A stretch of 64,000 nucleotides of DNA. It comes from Plasmodiophora brassicae. Taxonomy: Eukaryota > Endomyxa > Phytomyxea > Plasmodiophorida > Plasmodiophoridae. The notes under the pieces are model-generated. The model was not told the DNA's origin and made no database searches. It saw only the letters and a program-made list of their open reading frames with translations. The stretch is taken from positions 186,001 to 250,000 of the forward strand of contig JASFAU010000003.1 in NCBI GenBank assembly GCA_039704465.1. The letters are read 5' to 3'. Positions 1 to 10,644 of the stretch are shown in pieces. Within the stretch, counting starts at the first letter, position 1. Every line of letters begins with the position of its first letter. Both the position numbers and the translations under genes were made by a program.

Positions 1-2479
1 CTGTGGATTTGCCTTCATTTTTGCGGGTGCTCAACAAATCGTTTCGCTCTGTTATCACGTGAGTGCAACAGGCGCCGGTCTGCTCCTGTAAACTTATGTG
101 CTATAGGTGCAAGTCGAGGTACCCGTTTGCTGTGCTTAACCTGTCGCTTCCAACTGACGCGTACGACATCAACGTGACTCCCGATAAACGCCTCTGCCTG
201 CTCCACAACGAGGCTGAGCTCCTCGAGCAGTTCGAAGAGTTTGCTAGCAAGCTTTACGTTGCCCCTGACGCTATTGAATTCGAACATGTGGCCAACCGTG
301 AGAACGTATGCGCTTGTTAATGGGCTCGCAGCAACTACATCGTCTAAGCGTGCGCTGCAGGAATCCCTTTTGTCCTCTCCTGTGCCTGGCAAAGTAGACG
401 AGTCGCCTGTCGATAGACTAATCGCATCTCAAGAGCTGTCACAACGCCCTGATGAAAATCCTGCGGCCCGGAGTCGTGAATCGAGCGCTCTTGCAGCCTC
501 GCCTGAATACCTGGAGTTGCCGCAGAGATCGAAGCCGGTCCAGGAGGAGCACGCGGATGTTTCCGCACTGCAACAGTCTTCGCAATCTCCCCGTTCTGAT
601 ATTGGCACCGGGACCCGTCTACGAATGTCTCCCCCCGAACCAAATGAGGATGTTGGACACATGGAAGTTGATGGCTTTAGGGCAGGGCCACCAGTTATTG
701 TTATGTCCTGCAGTGATGACGGGTCCACCAGTGACCATGATGCATCTGGTTAGCTGATGTGCACTTGCCAGAGACGTATTCTGATAATTATGTGGTTTAC
801 CTGTGGTAGATAGCATTGGAAGACAAAGTGGCCTGGAAAAGGTATCGGCGCCATCGCCAACGCATCGAGAACTCGAGCATCCTTCAAGACGCATCCGCGA
901 CCGATCACAGTCACCGAACAAGAATCGAGGTGACGTGAACGCAATGGAGTTTCCACCGAATAAGATTCCCAGAAGGCGATTCACCCCAGTACCCGTCCAG
1001 GAAATTCACGGTAACGCGAGACGAGCTCGAAATTGGATGCTACGGTTGTCAGTTAATCGTTTCGCAGTTGAGAAGGTCGTCGATTTTAGTGCTGACGCCT
1101 TGCGGTCGTCGTGGGAAACAGATCGTCGCTCTGAGGCGAATCCAGGTAGTTCACTTTTGATGTGCTCCTCCTGATGGCATAACGACGTGGGCTGCGTTTG
1201 CGATAGAACTTGACGCTGCTCGCGAAGATGAATCACTCACTATTCATTTCGGTGCCGAGCGTCGTCGCGTATTGTTGAGCTATGTGTTGACAGTAGGGTG
1301 CATTAGACGAGCGCGAAGTCGGCGTCCTGTACCGGAAGATGACGGCTGATGTTACTCGGGAGCTGTCAAGCCAGCACAATGTAGGCGATGCTGCCGAGTT
1401 TCTCGATGTGGTGCATGATCATTCTGCCGTGAATGGAGACGACGAATCGACGATCCGCCGACGAATCCAGAAAGATGATTTCCTGCGGATGGGTGTCATC
1501 GGGCAGTTCAACCTCGGGTTTGAGCTGCTACCGGCGGTTCACATATCGCAAAGGCTGACGATCGCTCACCAGGTTCATTATTGTCCGGCTTGACGACGAT
1601 TTATTCATTATCGACCAGCATGCTTCGAATGAGAAGTACAACTTCGAGACTCTCATGGCGACATCAAAGCTGACGTCCCAGCGGTTGATCTGGTCCGTCA
1701 GAAACCTTGCAATGTATCCGCAATCGTTGCCTGATGTGGTTTCAGCCCAAGGATCCTAGAGACGTGTGCTGCTACTGAATTAACTAGTATGTCTATGCTG
1801 ATATTCCCTAATCTACGCATGGACTGATTCAATGCAGTCATCGAGAATATCAGCATCTTCAAGCAGAGTGGATTCGATATTGAGGTACGGACCTATTTAC
1901 GTGTCTTCTCTCTGCCGGCTTGGTGAGTGAGAGACTGATAGGCTGATCTCGACGCTGATCCCGGTCGTCGACTGAAACTGCTGGCAATCCCTGTGTCTCA
2001 GCAAGTCGCTTTTGGACTCGATGGTGGGCTTGCCCACATGCAGACGAATTGGATTGAAGATCTGAAACTGCTCGACATTGCAGACATTTTCGAGCTAGCT
2101 GCCAGGATCAGTTCCGACGACCTGGCTGGAGCCACTTCCGTTCCCCTGGCAAGACTCTCGAGTTTGATGGCGACTCGGGCGTGCAGGATGAGCGTTATGA
2201 TCGGGGATCCTCTAAACCATACCCAAATGTGCAAGGTTCGCCCGCATCGTTATCTGTGCGCCCCCTGTCTCAAACTGTATTCCAGATCGTGACCGATCTG
2301 GCTACGATACATCAACCTTGGAACTGTCCTCATGGGTTTGTTACGACATCAACGCGGACGCCTGTGTTTCTGACGTTTACTTTAGGCGTCCAACAATGCG
2401 TCACTTGTTTAACCTCGCCGCGCTTCGAATGCAGCAGAGGCGTTCGTGGAGCAACCGGAACCCACTACAGGCCGAATGA
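1..2479 (+). CDS. PMS2: PMS2-type MutL mismatch repair endonuclease (5' end missing)
   Basis: MutL homologue of the PMS2 (yeast Pms1) branch, the endonuclease partner of MLH1 that nicks DNA during post-replicative mismatch repair. The window opens inside the N-terminal transducer domain: YPFAVLNLSLP and then DINVTPDKR (about 120-200) are typical. A poorly conserved acidic linker follows (240-1330). The dimerisation/endonuclease domain begins with VIGQFNLGF (about 1495). The metal-binding endonuclease motif DQHA(x)2E(x)4E is present near 1610-1655 as DQHASNEKYNFE. The family motifs RACRMSVMIG and CPHGRPTMRH (about 2175-2400) complete the domain; the last one is split by a short intron ending at tttag 2385. 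The stop is at 2477-2479. Several short introns interrupt the frame and I did not place all of them. All catalytic motifs visible here are intact, so the gene looks functional. Confidence 0.9.
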
Positions 2480-2524
2480 GGCAGTACTACATAAACGTCG
2501 CTGCTTGTATGTTTGGTGTCTGTA

Positions 2525-2706
2525 CGGAGAGGTTATTCAGCTCACCTTAACATGGCCAGCGCTGACTGGGATATCGGATATTGCCGAACAGAGCCATTAA
2601 AGCACGATCCCGTCGCAGCATGCACTGCGGACCCACAATGAAGAAAGGTAACGCGACGACCACGACCCATCACGTTGAAAGCCAGTCCTCCTCGCACGAA
2701 GCCTGG
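2525..2706 (+). repeat. Direct repeat copy A (5' of the gypsy RT fragment)
   Basis: This stretch is matched by a second copy at 5101-5246 in the same orientation. Long blocks are nearly identical, for example the run around catgcactgcggacccaca followed by atgaagaaaggtaacgcga. Copy A carries an extra segment near 2560-2580 that copy B lacks, and a few substitutions are present. Copy A runs directly into the gypsy reverse-transcriptase homology, so the repeat is probably part of that element. Confidence 0.8.
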
Positions 2707-3156
2707 CCAATATTGTACAGCACCTATCCGGGTCGAAGTACTGGTTCAGCCTTGACGCATTCAAGGGGTGGCTAATGCCATTGGCGAAAGAATGCCAGGA
2801 TCTCTTCTCATTCATGCCCGACAGGGCAGTTTACAAACCTACGCGATCGATGCAGGGTGTGCTAAACTCGTCGCCTCAATTCCAGGGCAGCATCACGGGA
2901 ATCTTCAAGGAGCTCCTGATGCGTGCCATCATTATCTGGATTGATGACATTCTCGGTCATGCAGGAACTGAGGAAGAATGGTACAGTGTAGTAGAAAGGA
3001 CACTGCAGTTGGCCGACAAACACAACCTGAAATTCAACATTGCGAAATGTGAATTCTTCCAGAGGGAGGCGAAGTTCGGTGGAAGCATATTCACGCCCGA
3101 AGGGGTGTCGCATGACCCAGACAGAATTCGGACGTTGCAACAGATGCAGGCCTGTA
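2683..3156 (+). mobile_element. Ty3/gypsy retrotransposon reverse transcriptase remnant
   Basis: The frame reads through gypsy RT landmarks in order: the palm motif FSLDAFKGW, a VYKPTRSMQG segment, the catalytic WIDDIL (the IDD pair near 2940-2950), KFNIAKCEFF and GVSHDPDRI. Homology stops abruptly at about 3156; the RNase H and integrase regions are absent, and no intact gag or LTR pair was seen. The wording of the palm motif is like the gypsy elements of oomycetes and other protists. It is a truncated, presumably dead copy. The upstream 150 bp is repeated at 5.1 kb, where no RT follows. Confidence 0.8.
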
Positions 3157-3159
3157 AAA

Positions 3160-3175
3160 TAGTGTCCGGACACTA
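3160..3175. repeat. Perfect 16-bp palindrome at the RT break point
   Basis: The sequence tagtgtccggacacta is a perfect inverted repeat placed immediately where gypsy RT homology ends. It could be a junction or terminal sequence of an inserted element, or chance. Confidence 0.5.
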
Positions 3176-3247
3176 AAATATAGAGAGGGGTGGCTATAGC
3201 ACCGTGACCAGGCGGCATGGAGCGTGCTCTAACTCGCACTACGTTGG

Positions 3248-4309
3248 TCAGATGAATCCACAACTTTCCTGGATGAGCATTGCAATGTGCTGCCTCTCCT
3301 CTTGGTCGAGGCTGCTGATCGCGGCATCCACGAACGTTTGAAACTGATTGATATCGTCGGGTGACAGCCATGTTTTCGACTTCGACTTTTTCTTCGACGC
3401 GAAGACGAGACTGTCCGCCGCCAGATACGCGAGCAGCCGTTTGAACGGCCGATTCGCGTTCTTAAATTTTAAACTGGTGCCATGGAGGTCTCCGAAGGTG
3501 AACCCGGACGCGGACGGTGATGCAGTCTTGTTCTTGATGCCCGGATCGAGAACGACGAACACGACGTCGCGCGTAGCGGGTTGATAGAGGAAACACACCC
3601 GTCCGGCATCGAAAGCAATTTCAATCTCGCTGCATAAAGGGAGGCCATTCCGCGGATTGTCGATGTCTTGTTCGGTCAGGTGGAAGGTCGGCAGAGCTTT
3701 TCGGCACCGGTAGTCCCACAGATGCGCCGCCTTGACGCAGTGTTGCTCGCCGATGTGATCTGATGGAATTTGCCCAGCAACCATGCAGTAGCTGCGATCG
3801 ACATCATAGAATTTGCGGACACGAGTCGCGAACTCGCTCTGTTGCGTAGAAGGACGCGACGCCGACGACGATGCGCTCTGCGACGACGGCGGCCGAACGT
3901 ACTTCGGGTGGAAGAGCGCTCGATAATAGTGCTGGACTCTCGGGAGGACACGAATAGCGTCCGCAAGGGCTTTCGTTGATGACTGGCGATCGGCGCACAG
4001 AATGCGCTCGTCCTGCATCCTCAGCTGCATTTCTAGAAGCTTGGCTTTCTGATCTAGAAGCTTGGCTTTCTGCTCTTGAAGATGGACTTTCTCGGCTCCA
4101 AGGCGGAAGACGTGTTGACGGACCAGCTTTACGTCATCGTCGAACAGAATTCGCTCCTCATATGCCCACTCCGCACGACCAGCAATGAGGTCTTGCAAAC
4201 GGCCCAGCTTGAGCCCTATGTCGTTGATCTGTCTCGTCACCGAGGCGAGCTCTGACTCAACCTCCAACAGCTTTCCGGACAGCTCTTCGACGGGCGACGA
4301 CGGATCCAT
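3248..4309 (-). CDS. Coiled-coil protein with HNH-type nuclease domain
   Basis: A 353-residue single-exon protein. Residues 1-110 are a charged, heptad-like coiled coil, rich in Leu, Gln and Glu with repeated QKAKLL units. A Ser-rich linker follows. The C-terminal half matches the eukaryotic HNH_2 pattern: a Cys after the first beta strand (RSYCMVAGQ), the core HCVKAAHLWDY, the helix NGLPLCSEIE and IAFDAGRVCF. Such proteins are expanded in fungi and oomycetes, often near transposons, and their substrates are unknown. I chose the Met at 4309 because a TATA-like box (tatttata on the minus strand, about 4425) lies some 115 bp upstream; an in-frame Met at 4363 is an alternative. The gene is bracketed by the two direct repeats at 2.5 and 5.1 kb. 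The nuclease assignment rests on pattern recognition. Confidence 0.65.
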   Translation of the reverse strand: MDPSSPVEELSGKLLEVESELASVTRQINDIGLKLGRLQDLIAGRAEWAYEERILFDDDVKLVRQHVFRLGAEKVHLQEQKAKLLDQKAKLLEMQLRMQDERILCADRQSSTKALADAIRVLPRVQHYYRALFHPKYVRPPSSQSASSSASRPSTQQSEFATRVRKFYDVDRSYCMVAGQIPSDHIGEQHCVKAAHLWDYRCRKALPTFHLTEQDIDNPRNGLPLCSEIEIAFDAGRVCFLYQPATRDVVFVVLDPGIKNKTASPSASGFTFGDLHGTSLKFKNANRPFKRLLAYLAADSLVFASKKKSKSKTWLSPDDINQFQTFVDAAISSLDQEERQHIAMLIQESCGFI

Positions 4310-5318
4310 ATGACGACAAGCGAGCGGGAATGACACACAAAAACGAGAGCCCCATTCGGCCATAACAAGGCGTTGATTGCGTGATCGTCTGATCGAGCCA
4401 CAGTGTATCGCTGGAAAGAGCATATAAATACAGGATTTGCATTGGCCTACGTGGCACCGTTCTTCTCGTGTCGCGAAGAATGTAATGAAACACGGGCAGG
4501 TTTGCTGGATTTTCACCAAGGGACGGCGCAAATGTCGCGCGACACGCTTGGCGCTGCCGGTGAACCATGGATAGCATCGCCTGGCGTCTCGTTGTCCAGC
4601 AGAATCACGCCCTAATGATCAACCATGAATAGACCACGCGCTTCATTACTTCTGCGTGTCCAGTCAAGGTCAGGGCGCGATGCGTTGGCGCCGGCAGCAC
4701 ATGGTCCGGCGGCGACACGCGACGTCTGAGACGCCAATTTGCCGCATCTGATCCATGCAAGGCCTGCAGTGAGCGTCCGCTGAACTTCGCCTGTCATCAA
4801 CGAGTTCCGCGTCCTGTCTACGGTTCGAACAATCACGTCTCTCTGGTCCCGTTCATATCCGTCAAACCGTCTGCCACGACGGTTGCGAAGCCTGGACATG
4901 TTGATCTCGTCGCTGGAAGCTGCCGAATCGCTACGGACGCCGTCGTCGGGGAGCGCGGAGGACTTGGCGCGACGGTTTCCCACCATGGCCTCGAAGAGGG
5001 GGTACCCGGTAGACTGGATACAAAACTGGTAGAACCGGTTGCACGGCCTATGCTTGCCGCCTTGTGGCGTTCTTATTAATTTTATATATTGGACAGATAA
5101 GGAGAGATTATTCATGGCCAGCGCTGAGAACAGAGCCATTACAGCACCATCCGTCGCAGCATGCACTGCGGACCCACAATGAAGAAAGGTAACGCGACGA
5201 TCACGATCCATCACATTGAAAGCCCGTCCTCCTCGCACGAAGCCTGTCCCTAGAGTTCACTGCGAACGCCGCGATCCTCAGCCGGATGAGCGAGCTGCCC
5301 ACAGACATCACCGGGCAC
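4310..5318. other. Intergenic, repeat-containing; no supported gene
   Basis: Contains the promoter side of the HNH gene and repeat copy B (5101-5246). A 208-codon minus-strand open frame (4612-5238) overlaps the repeat, has no recognisable domain and biased low-information composition, and I do not support it as a gene. Confidence 0.5.
5101..5246 (+). repeat. Direct repeat copy B
   Basis: Second copy of the 2525-2706 repeat, shorter by one internal segment and without the RT that follows copy A. Similarity ends near cctcgcacgaagcctg. Confidence 0.8.
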
Positions 5319-7421
5319 CTAGCCGCGTTCGCCAATGACACGGTCGACAGTGGCGATAACGGCGTTCACCGCTTCGACAGTAGCCTTGTAGGGCCCTAAG
5401 TAGTACGCAGACATTTCCGGAACGACATGCAGAGAAGCGTTGACGACGGCGGCAAGGTGCGCGAAACAGGAATCGACCACGGGTGTCATTGGGAAGTACA
5501 CCAGTGAGGCGCCCGGCTGTGCGAATAGGATATTGGTGAGCCCAGCCCCATGCGGACCAATCACCAGGTGGGCCTGGGAGAAGAGCGACGCTTGCCCAAG
5601 CATTGTCGTCGCGTTCGCAGGATACATCACCTCCATGCAGTGCGACCCGAGTTGCCGACCAAGAGCCTCCAGAAGAAGGTCCTCGTCAAGGACCGTGCTG
5701 CGCGAGGCAATGGATTCAGGACGCCGACCATCAACATGAAAACCATGACGGTCCTACCGAACATAGTTCCGCCCAGGATCTGTCCGAGACACGTAGACGA
5801 CGGTCTTTGCCGGCGATAACGCGTGCACCTTGGCTAGAACCTGTATTCCGAGGCAATATCAGTTTGCGGCACCGACAGCCGACGGCCGACGCGCTGTTAC
5901 CGATCGTCGGACGAGAAGAAGAGCGGGAGCAGGAACGAGCACCGTGTCCCACAGGTCCAACCCAGAATCATTCCTCCCAGCATGCCGCCAGTCGATCCGG
6001 ACGAGGTTTTCAAAATGGTAGTACCGGTGGCCTCTTTCGCGGCGACCAGCTCCCGACTGGTAGAACAATGCCCGATGCCCGAGAGCGAACAGGTCGGCGA
6101 AATCGTGGCCAAACGCGCTATCTGGAATCAGAATGCGATGGTTAGGAAAGAAGTGCGTTCCTAGAAGCGCCATGGACACGCCCTCCGCCAGCCAGTGGTA
6201 CCAGTTCCCCGGGTTCGCTGGGACGGCCGAGACAACATTGCCGACGACGTCAACGCGATCCTGCTCTACGCCGCCATGATAGTCGAGCGGCGACGGGATA
6301 TGCTCGCCGAAGAACACGCGGTCGTCGTCGAATAGCACGCCAGACATGGACTCCATGCAGACATCCGTCATCGAAGCAACGACGATGGTCTGCTCTGTGA
6401 ACTCGGACTTGAGAGCATCGAGCGTCGAACCGCGATGCACAACGTAGGCCTGGCCGGGTCGGGGCCCAGGCCAGACCATGGGTATCGCCAGTTCGTCGAC
6501 AGACCGAGCGAATTGCTCCCATGTGTCCACAACGACACGACGGCGCCGGGTGTGCTCCTCGGCTTGTTGCCGGCACGCTTGCCTCAACAACGACAACGCG
6601 GTCGTGTCGCCAGGACGCGACATCATCACCGCGCTGGCGAGTTCGACCTTGTTCAGGACCGACGGCCGGTTCCGGACAGCGGCTCGACGATACGCTATAC
6701 AGGCGTCCGATTCACTGGCCTGCAGGGCGTGCGTCTTCGCCAGCAGGTCGTACAAGTCGTCGAGCAGCGCCGAGCACACGCCAGGGTCGGCGCCCGCCTT
6801 CTTGGCGTGTTCGACGGCGACAACGGCGCGGTCGTACTCGTCCATCAGGACGTGCATACGGCCCACGTTCAGCAACGACAATGGGTGATGATCGGGCTGG
6901 CGGGCCGCTCGTTCACAGGCGCTCCTTAGCATGCCGTCATCTTCATGCCTGTCCGACAGGCTGTCCAGCTGTCGGTCTAGGTCTGGGTACGGGTTCGGGA
7001 TTCCCCATCGGTCCACGACGATCTTGTTCAGCTGGAGCTGGCGACGTTGACGATCCAGCGGATGCGCCGAGCGCCGTCGAAGCTTCTCGTTGACGAGCAG
7101 GCCACAAAGCCGATGGGATACGATCTCGGGTGGCGTCCGCCGCGACACAGTCGTCATCGGCCGCGACAGAAACCCGGATCGGTACACGCGTCGCGCCCCG
7201 ACGACATCGCCGCGGTTCTCCAGCAGCGCACCCGCGTTCGCGTATCCTTCGACGACGTCCGGATGCGCCTCCATCATGACCCGGAACAGGTGCAGCGCGC
7301 CGTCGACATCGCCCCGTCCCGCTCGTGCTGCCGCATCACCAAGCAGGGACCGGACGTCGGCCCCGGCCAGCACTCGGTGAGCAGCGACGAGCAGCAGCAG
7401 CAGACACCACCCGACGCCCAT
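5319..7421 (-). CDS. TPR-containing GT61-family glycosyltransferase, secretory pathway
   Basis: Three exons: complement(5319..5697, 5758..5840, 5901..7421), with two introns of exactly 60 nt, giving about 660 residues. The N-terminus MGVGWCLLLLLVAAH is a signal peptide or membrane anchor, so the start at 7421 is favoured over longer upstream frames that run into a minisatellite. Residues about 25-110 and 200-300 look like TPR-type helical repeats. The C-terminal half has the GT61 (DUF563) signature: NWYHWLAEG, then the spliced VYVSRTDPGR, and finally LVIGPHGAGLTN with the invariant HGAG motif near 5550. GT61 enzymes transfer sugars such as xylose or N-acetylglucosamine in the Golgi or ER; the substrate here cannot be told. 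TPR repeats upstream of a GT61 domain are uncommon. Confidence 0.82.
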
Positions 7422-7487
7422 CCCTACAGGGACGTCGCGCCGCTGCCCAAATCCCAAACGTGACCAAAGTCCGTGCCCCCCGTCGGG

Positions 7488-7589
7488 GCTGCACATCGCT
7501 GCCCGTGCGAGCTGCACATCGCTGCCCTTGCGAGCTGCACATCGCTGCCCGTGCGAGCTGCACATCGCTGCCCGTGCGAGCTGCAATCG
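7488..7589. repeat. 23-bp minisatellite, 4.4 units
   Basis: Four consecutive units of 23 bp (7488, 7511, 7534 and 7557) and a partial fifth. Unit 2 differs by one base. It lies 67-168 bp upstream of the GT61 start codon and is open in several frames, which explains the long spurious frames over it. Confidence 0.9.
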
Positions 7590-7710
7590 CCACGCAACTC
7601 GGCACATGCGTCCGCCACGTCTGGGCAATGCAGACCCGTGGCGCGCCCGTCTCCGGTGTATCAACGACGGTTGCGTCGGAGCCCCGACTACGACGCAACG
7701 TATATTGGTA

Positions 7711-8473
7711 TTATTGTTGCACGTTGACCTTGAACTTCCTTTTCTGCTTCTTGGACGATTTTCCAGTGGGGGCGGCGGACGGCGCGTCGGCCGCCTGGTC
7801 GTCGGCGGCCGGGTCCGCCGGTTGCGACGCCTGCTGGTGGTCGGCGTTGGTCGGAGCCGGCGCTCCCGTCGATGCGTCCGCTGGGACGGTGTCCGGATGC
7901 GTTCCGTCTGCGGCTGGGTCCGCTGGCTGAGAAAGCGGGCCGGTGGGGCCCCAATCCACGTTGATCGGGGCCGATGGCCCTCCCCGAGACGGCCACACGT
8001 AATTCTCGCTGAGCAGCAGTGGGATCAGGCAACTGATGGTTTGCGTCTCAGCTCACGTGGGCTAACCTCGACATAACAGCGTGTTGAAAGTCACGGTTGG
8101 CGATCGGGATGGGGGCATCACCGCCTTCCGATTGGGTGGCGGCGGCCATGGCCGAGAACTGAGCCGCCAGCGGATGTCGTGACCTCTGCGGACGTGGGTC
8201 CTGACTCGGCGGTTCGTCCGAGATTGCCTCTGGCTGTTCGATGCCGTCCTCGAGCAGCAGGTGCTGTCGCACGCCGTCGTCGTCGCCATCGGCCGCTTGC
8301 CAATCGTCAGCCCAGGGACCGACAACCACGATATCCAAAACCGCCTTACCCATCGACCAGCTCCGGGACCGTTTCAGACAGCAGATGCAGCATAGCATGA
8401 GCAGGATGACGCCGGCAACGGCCAGCAGGATGGCCGGCGCGGCGTGGTCCATCTCACGGGCGACCACGTCCAA
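7711..8473 (-). CDS. Predicted single-pass membrane protein, unknown function
   Basis: Two exons: complement(7711..8008, 8067..8473), with a 58-nt intron, 234 residues. A short N-terminus is followed by one strong transmembrane segment (about residues 12-33, AAPAILLAVAGVILLML) ending in a CCICC cluster that may be palmitoylated, then a positive KRSR stop-transfer. The cytosolic tail is acidic and then Ala/Pro/Asp-rich, ending in a basic KSSKKQKRKFK patch. I recognise no family. The reading frame is supported by composition and by the splice junction rejoining the frame. Confidence 0.6.
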
Positions 8474-9650
8474 AAAGGAACCGACAGAATGACCTCGTCG
8501 TCGTTCACCCCGGGCACGTCACAGGGCCATGGGCAGCTCCCTACAGTCGCACGGCTGGGGGGGGGACGCCATCGAACAATGTCATCAGAGTGTGTATGTG
8601 TGTAAACGCACGAACAAAGTCATAAGTGTGTGCAAAACGCGCGTTCCAGCGGGGCCTGGGCCTGGCTGGCTTGGCGGCGCCGCGATTTTTTGGGATGGAG
8701 GTACTTGTCGCTCGGACGGTTGACGTGGCAGACATGGCGGCGCTGGGCCAGCGGTTGAAGGCAGCGTGGAACCACCCGGCAGGGATAAAGACGACGTCGG
8801 TGATTATGGGTTGGGTGTGTCGTGCGCGGTTACCTAGTGTCAAGCATATGTGCGCAGGCATTTCTGGGGGCCGGTCGCCAACTGGGGCTTCGTCGTGGCG
8901 GTTGGTGGGGGATGTCTGGTGCGAATCGCGATGACTGATCGCGCCTCCGAAGGGGCTCGCTGATTGGAAGAGGCCTGCGGCACAGGTTTCCGGGCCAATG
9001 ACTTCGGGTACATATCCGGCACCCTGCACTGCCATGTGCTTGCTTCTAACGGTCCACAGCGTTGTGCGTCTACAGTCTGCTGTTTATGCGGTATGCCATC
9101 CGTATCTTTGGGAACGCTTTGTGACCTGTCTTCGTCGACGCCAGGTTCGCTTGGATGGTCCAGCCCAGGAACTACCTCCTGCTCGGTAAGCGCCCTCGCC
9201 ACACGCTCTGCATATGTGCCTCCACAGTCGTCTCACCAGCCACGCCGCCAGCCTGCCACGCGTCGAACGAAACCGTTCAGCTCTACCATCTCGCCCGCAA
9301 GATCGCATGGTGGACCAAACAGCCGAAACCGGCCTCCGCCACGTGACACCTGCCGGCCGCGTCCTCCACCCATATACAGATCGCCGAAGCACGCCGCCGC
9401 CGCCTGCACCAATCTCACCGCAAGCTGTACAGTGCGACCTAGGTAGTGCAAGCAGTGCTGGGGAGCGATCGACCCCCGGTACACGGCGACGAGAGGTGGG
9501 CGGGAGGGGGCGCACTCTACCGAACGCTACTGTGCAGTGCAGGGCTGGGCGTGTGTGGGCGGGCAGGGCGCAGCTGCCGCCATTTTCTGTCGGGCGTTTT
9601 GAGGATCACGTCGGGGCCGATTTGTCGTCGGGCGCGCGACGTGCGTCGCG
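8474..9650. other. 1.2-kb interval without a firm gene
   Basis: No protein of recognisable family is seen. A small two-exon candidate is listed separately at 9155-9346. The minus strand has a short JmjC-like peptide at about 8751-8800, discussed under rejected items. A G run (gggggggg, about 8558) is present. Confidence 0.5.
9155..9346 (+). CDS. Possible 45-residue microprotein (two exons)
   Basis: Exons 9155..9185 and 9240..9346 flank a 54-nt intron with a good gtaagc donor and an accag acceptor, the size class typical of this locus. The product starts MVQPRNYLLL and ends KIAWWTKQPKPASAT. No family is recognised. The support is only splice-site quality and length, so it may be spurious. Confidence 0.25.
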   Translation: MVQPRNYLLLGKRPRHTLCICASTVVSPATPPACHASNETVQLYHLARKIAWWTKQPKPASAT

Positions 9651-10578
9651 ATGGGTGCGGCCGGGTCGGCGCAGCAGGGCGTCGTTCGCCTGGACGATGA
9701 CGCCGAGTACCAGGCGGCGCCGCAGCCGCCGCTGTCGTCGGAGCAGATCCGGGACCTGATCGGGCGCGGCCTTCGCCCCGACCTCGCCCTGCTGCCGTTC
9801 CAGATGCCGCGCATGGACCACGATGGCATACCGCCGCCGCCCATCGACATGGAGACGACGCGCGTCAAGAACGATATGAACATCCACAAGAAGTCGATCG
9901 CGCTGACGGCGGCCGGCGAATTGTCGCAGTCGTCCGTCCGCGTGACGTTTACGTTCGATGCCGTGGTGCCCTGCAAGATCACGATCCACTTCGTGGCCAG
10001 TGACGAAGGCGGCACACTGAGTAACCTAGACGGCAGCGCGCCTTACGTTGCCCACTGTGAGCCTGGGCTGGACCAGGCGTTCACGTCGCCCGTTGAGTTC
10101 GACCTCAACGCCTATCCCGCAACGTCCCTCGTTCACGTCCCGTACTCGTCCAAGTACCCGCTAATCATCCGGATGTCGAGGTCGACGTGGACGGCGAGGG
10201 AGGGTCATGGCAAAGTGGTCGACTCGCAGACAACGTATGCAACGTTTGTGCAGACGGGCCCAGCGCCGACGTACGCCGTCAAGGTCGTCAAGCAGAGCGT
10301 GGACGTGGGCGGCCGACGGTTCGACGTTGAAGAGATATTCGGCCTCGAGCAAGGCGAATGCGTTGTGTGCATGTCGGCGGCGAGCAATACCGCCCTGCTG
10401 CCATGCAAGCACTGCATCGTCTGCTCCCAGTGCGCCGAGATCCTCAGGGTCCAGACGGCGAAGTGCCCCATGTGCCGAAGCGGTATGTCGATGAGCAACT
10501 TGCGTCCTGGCATCCATCTGACGTCCCCTGTTCCACACAGCTGTCTTCAAGCTGCTCAAGATCCACCCGGATGCCTAA
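9651..10578 (+). CDS. MGRN1/LOG2-type RING E3 ubiquitin ligase
   Basis: Two exons (9651..10482, 10541..10578; 58-nt intron), 289 residues. The protein has the layout of mahogunin/RNF157 and plant LOG2: a beta-rich N-terminal domain (about residues 55-220) and a C-terminal C3HC4 RING, CVVCMSAAS to CPMCRS (about 240-280). Splicing adds the normal short end AVFKLLKIHPDA, whereas reading through the intron would add a long unconserved tail. The N-terminus MGAAGS fits N-myristoylation (Gly2, Ser6), as known for the plant relatives, which suggests a membrane-associated ligase. Substrates are unknown. Confidence 0.88.
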
Positions 10579-10644
10579 CGTGTTATATATTCGCTAACGT
10601 TCTGACTGTTGTATTATGTAGCTCCACCGTTCATCGGAATGCCG

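Noticed and set aside
4612..5238. 208-codon minus-strand frame
   Set aside because: Overlaps the transposon-related repeat copy B, has no recognisable domain and no upstream promoter signal.
5603..7463. Long plus-strand frames opposite the GT61 gene
   Set aside because: Antisense shadows of a GC-rich gene; the minus-strand product has a signal peptide, conserved GT61 motifs and matching splice sites.
8751..8800. Minus-strand peptide VVFIPAGWFHAAFN, similar to the end of a JmjC/cupin domain
   Set aside because: The similarity is limited to about 14 residues; no HxD metal motif or JmjC start could be found upstream in any frame, and splicing did not extend it. Chance or an old fragment.
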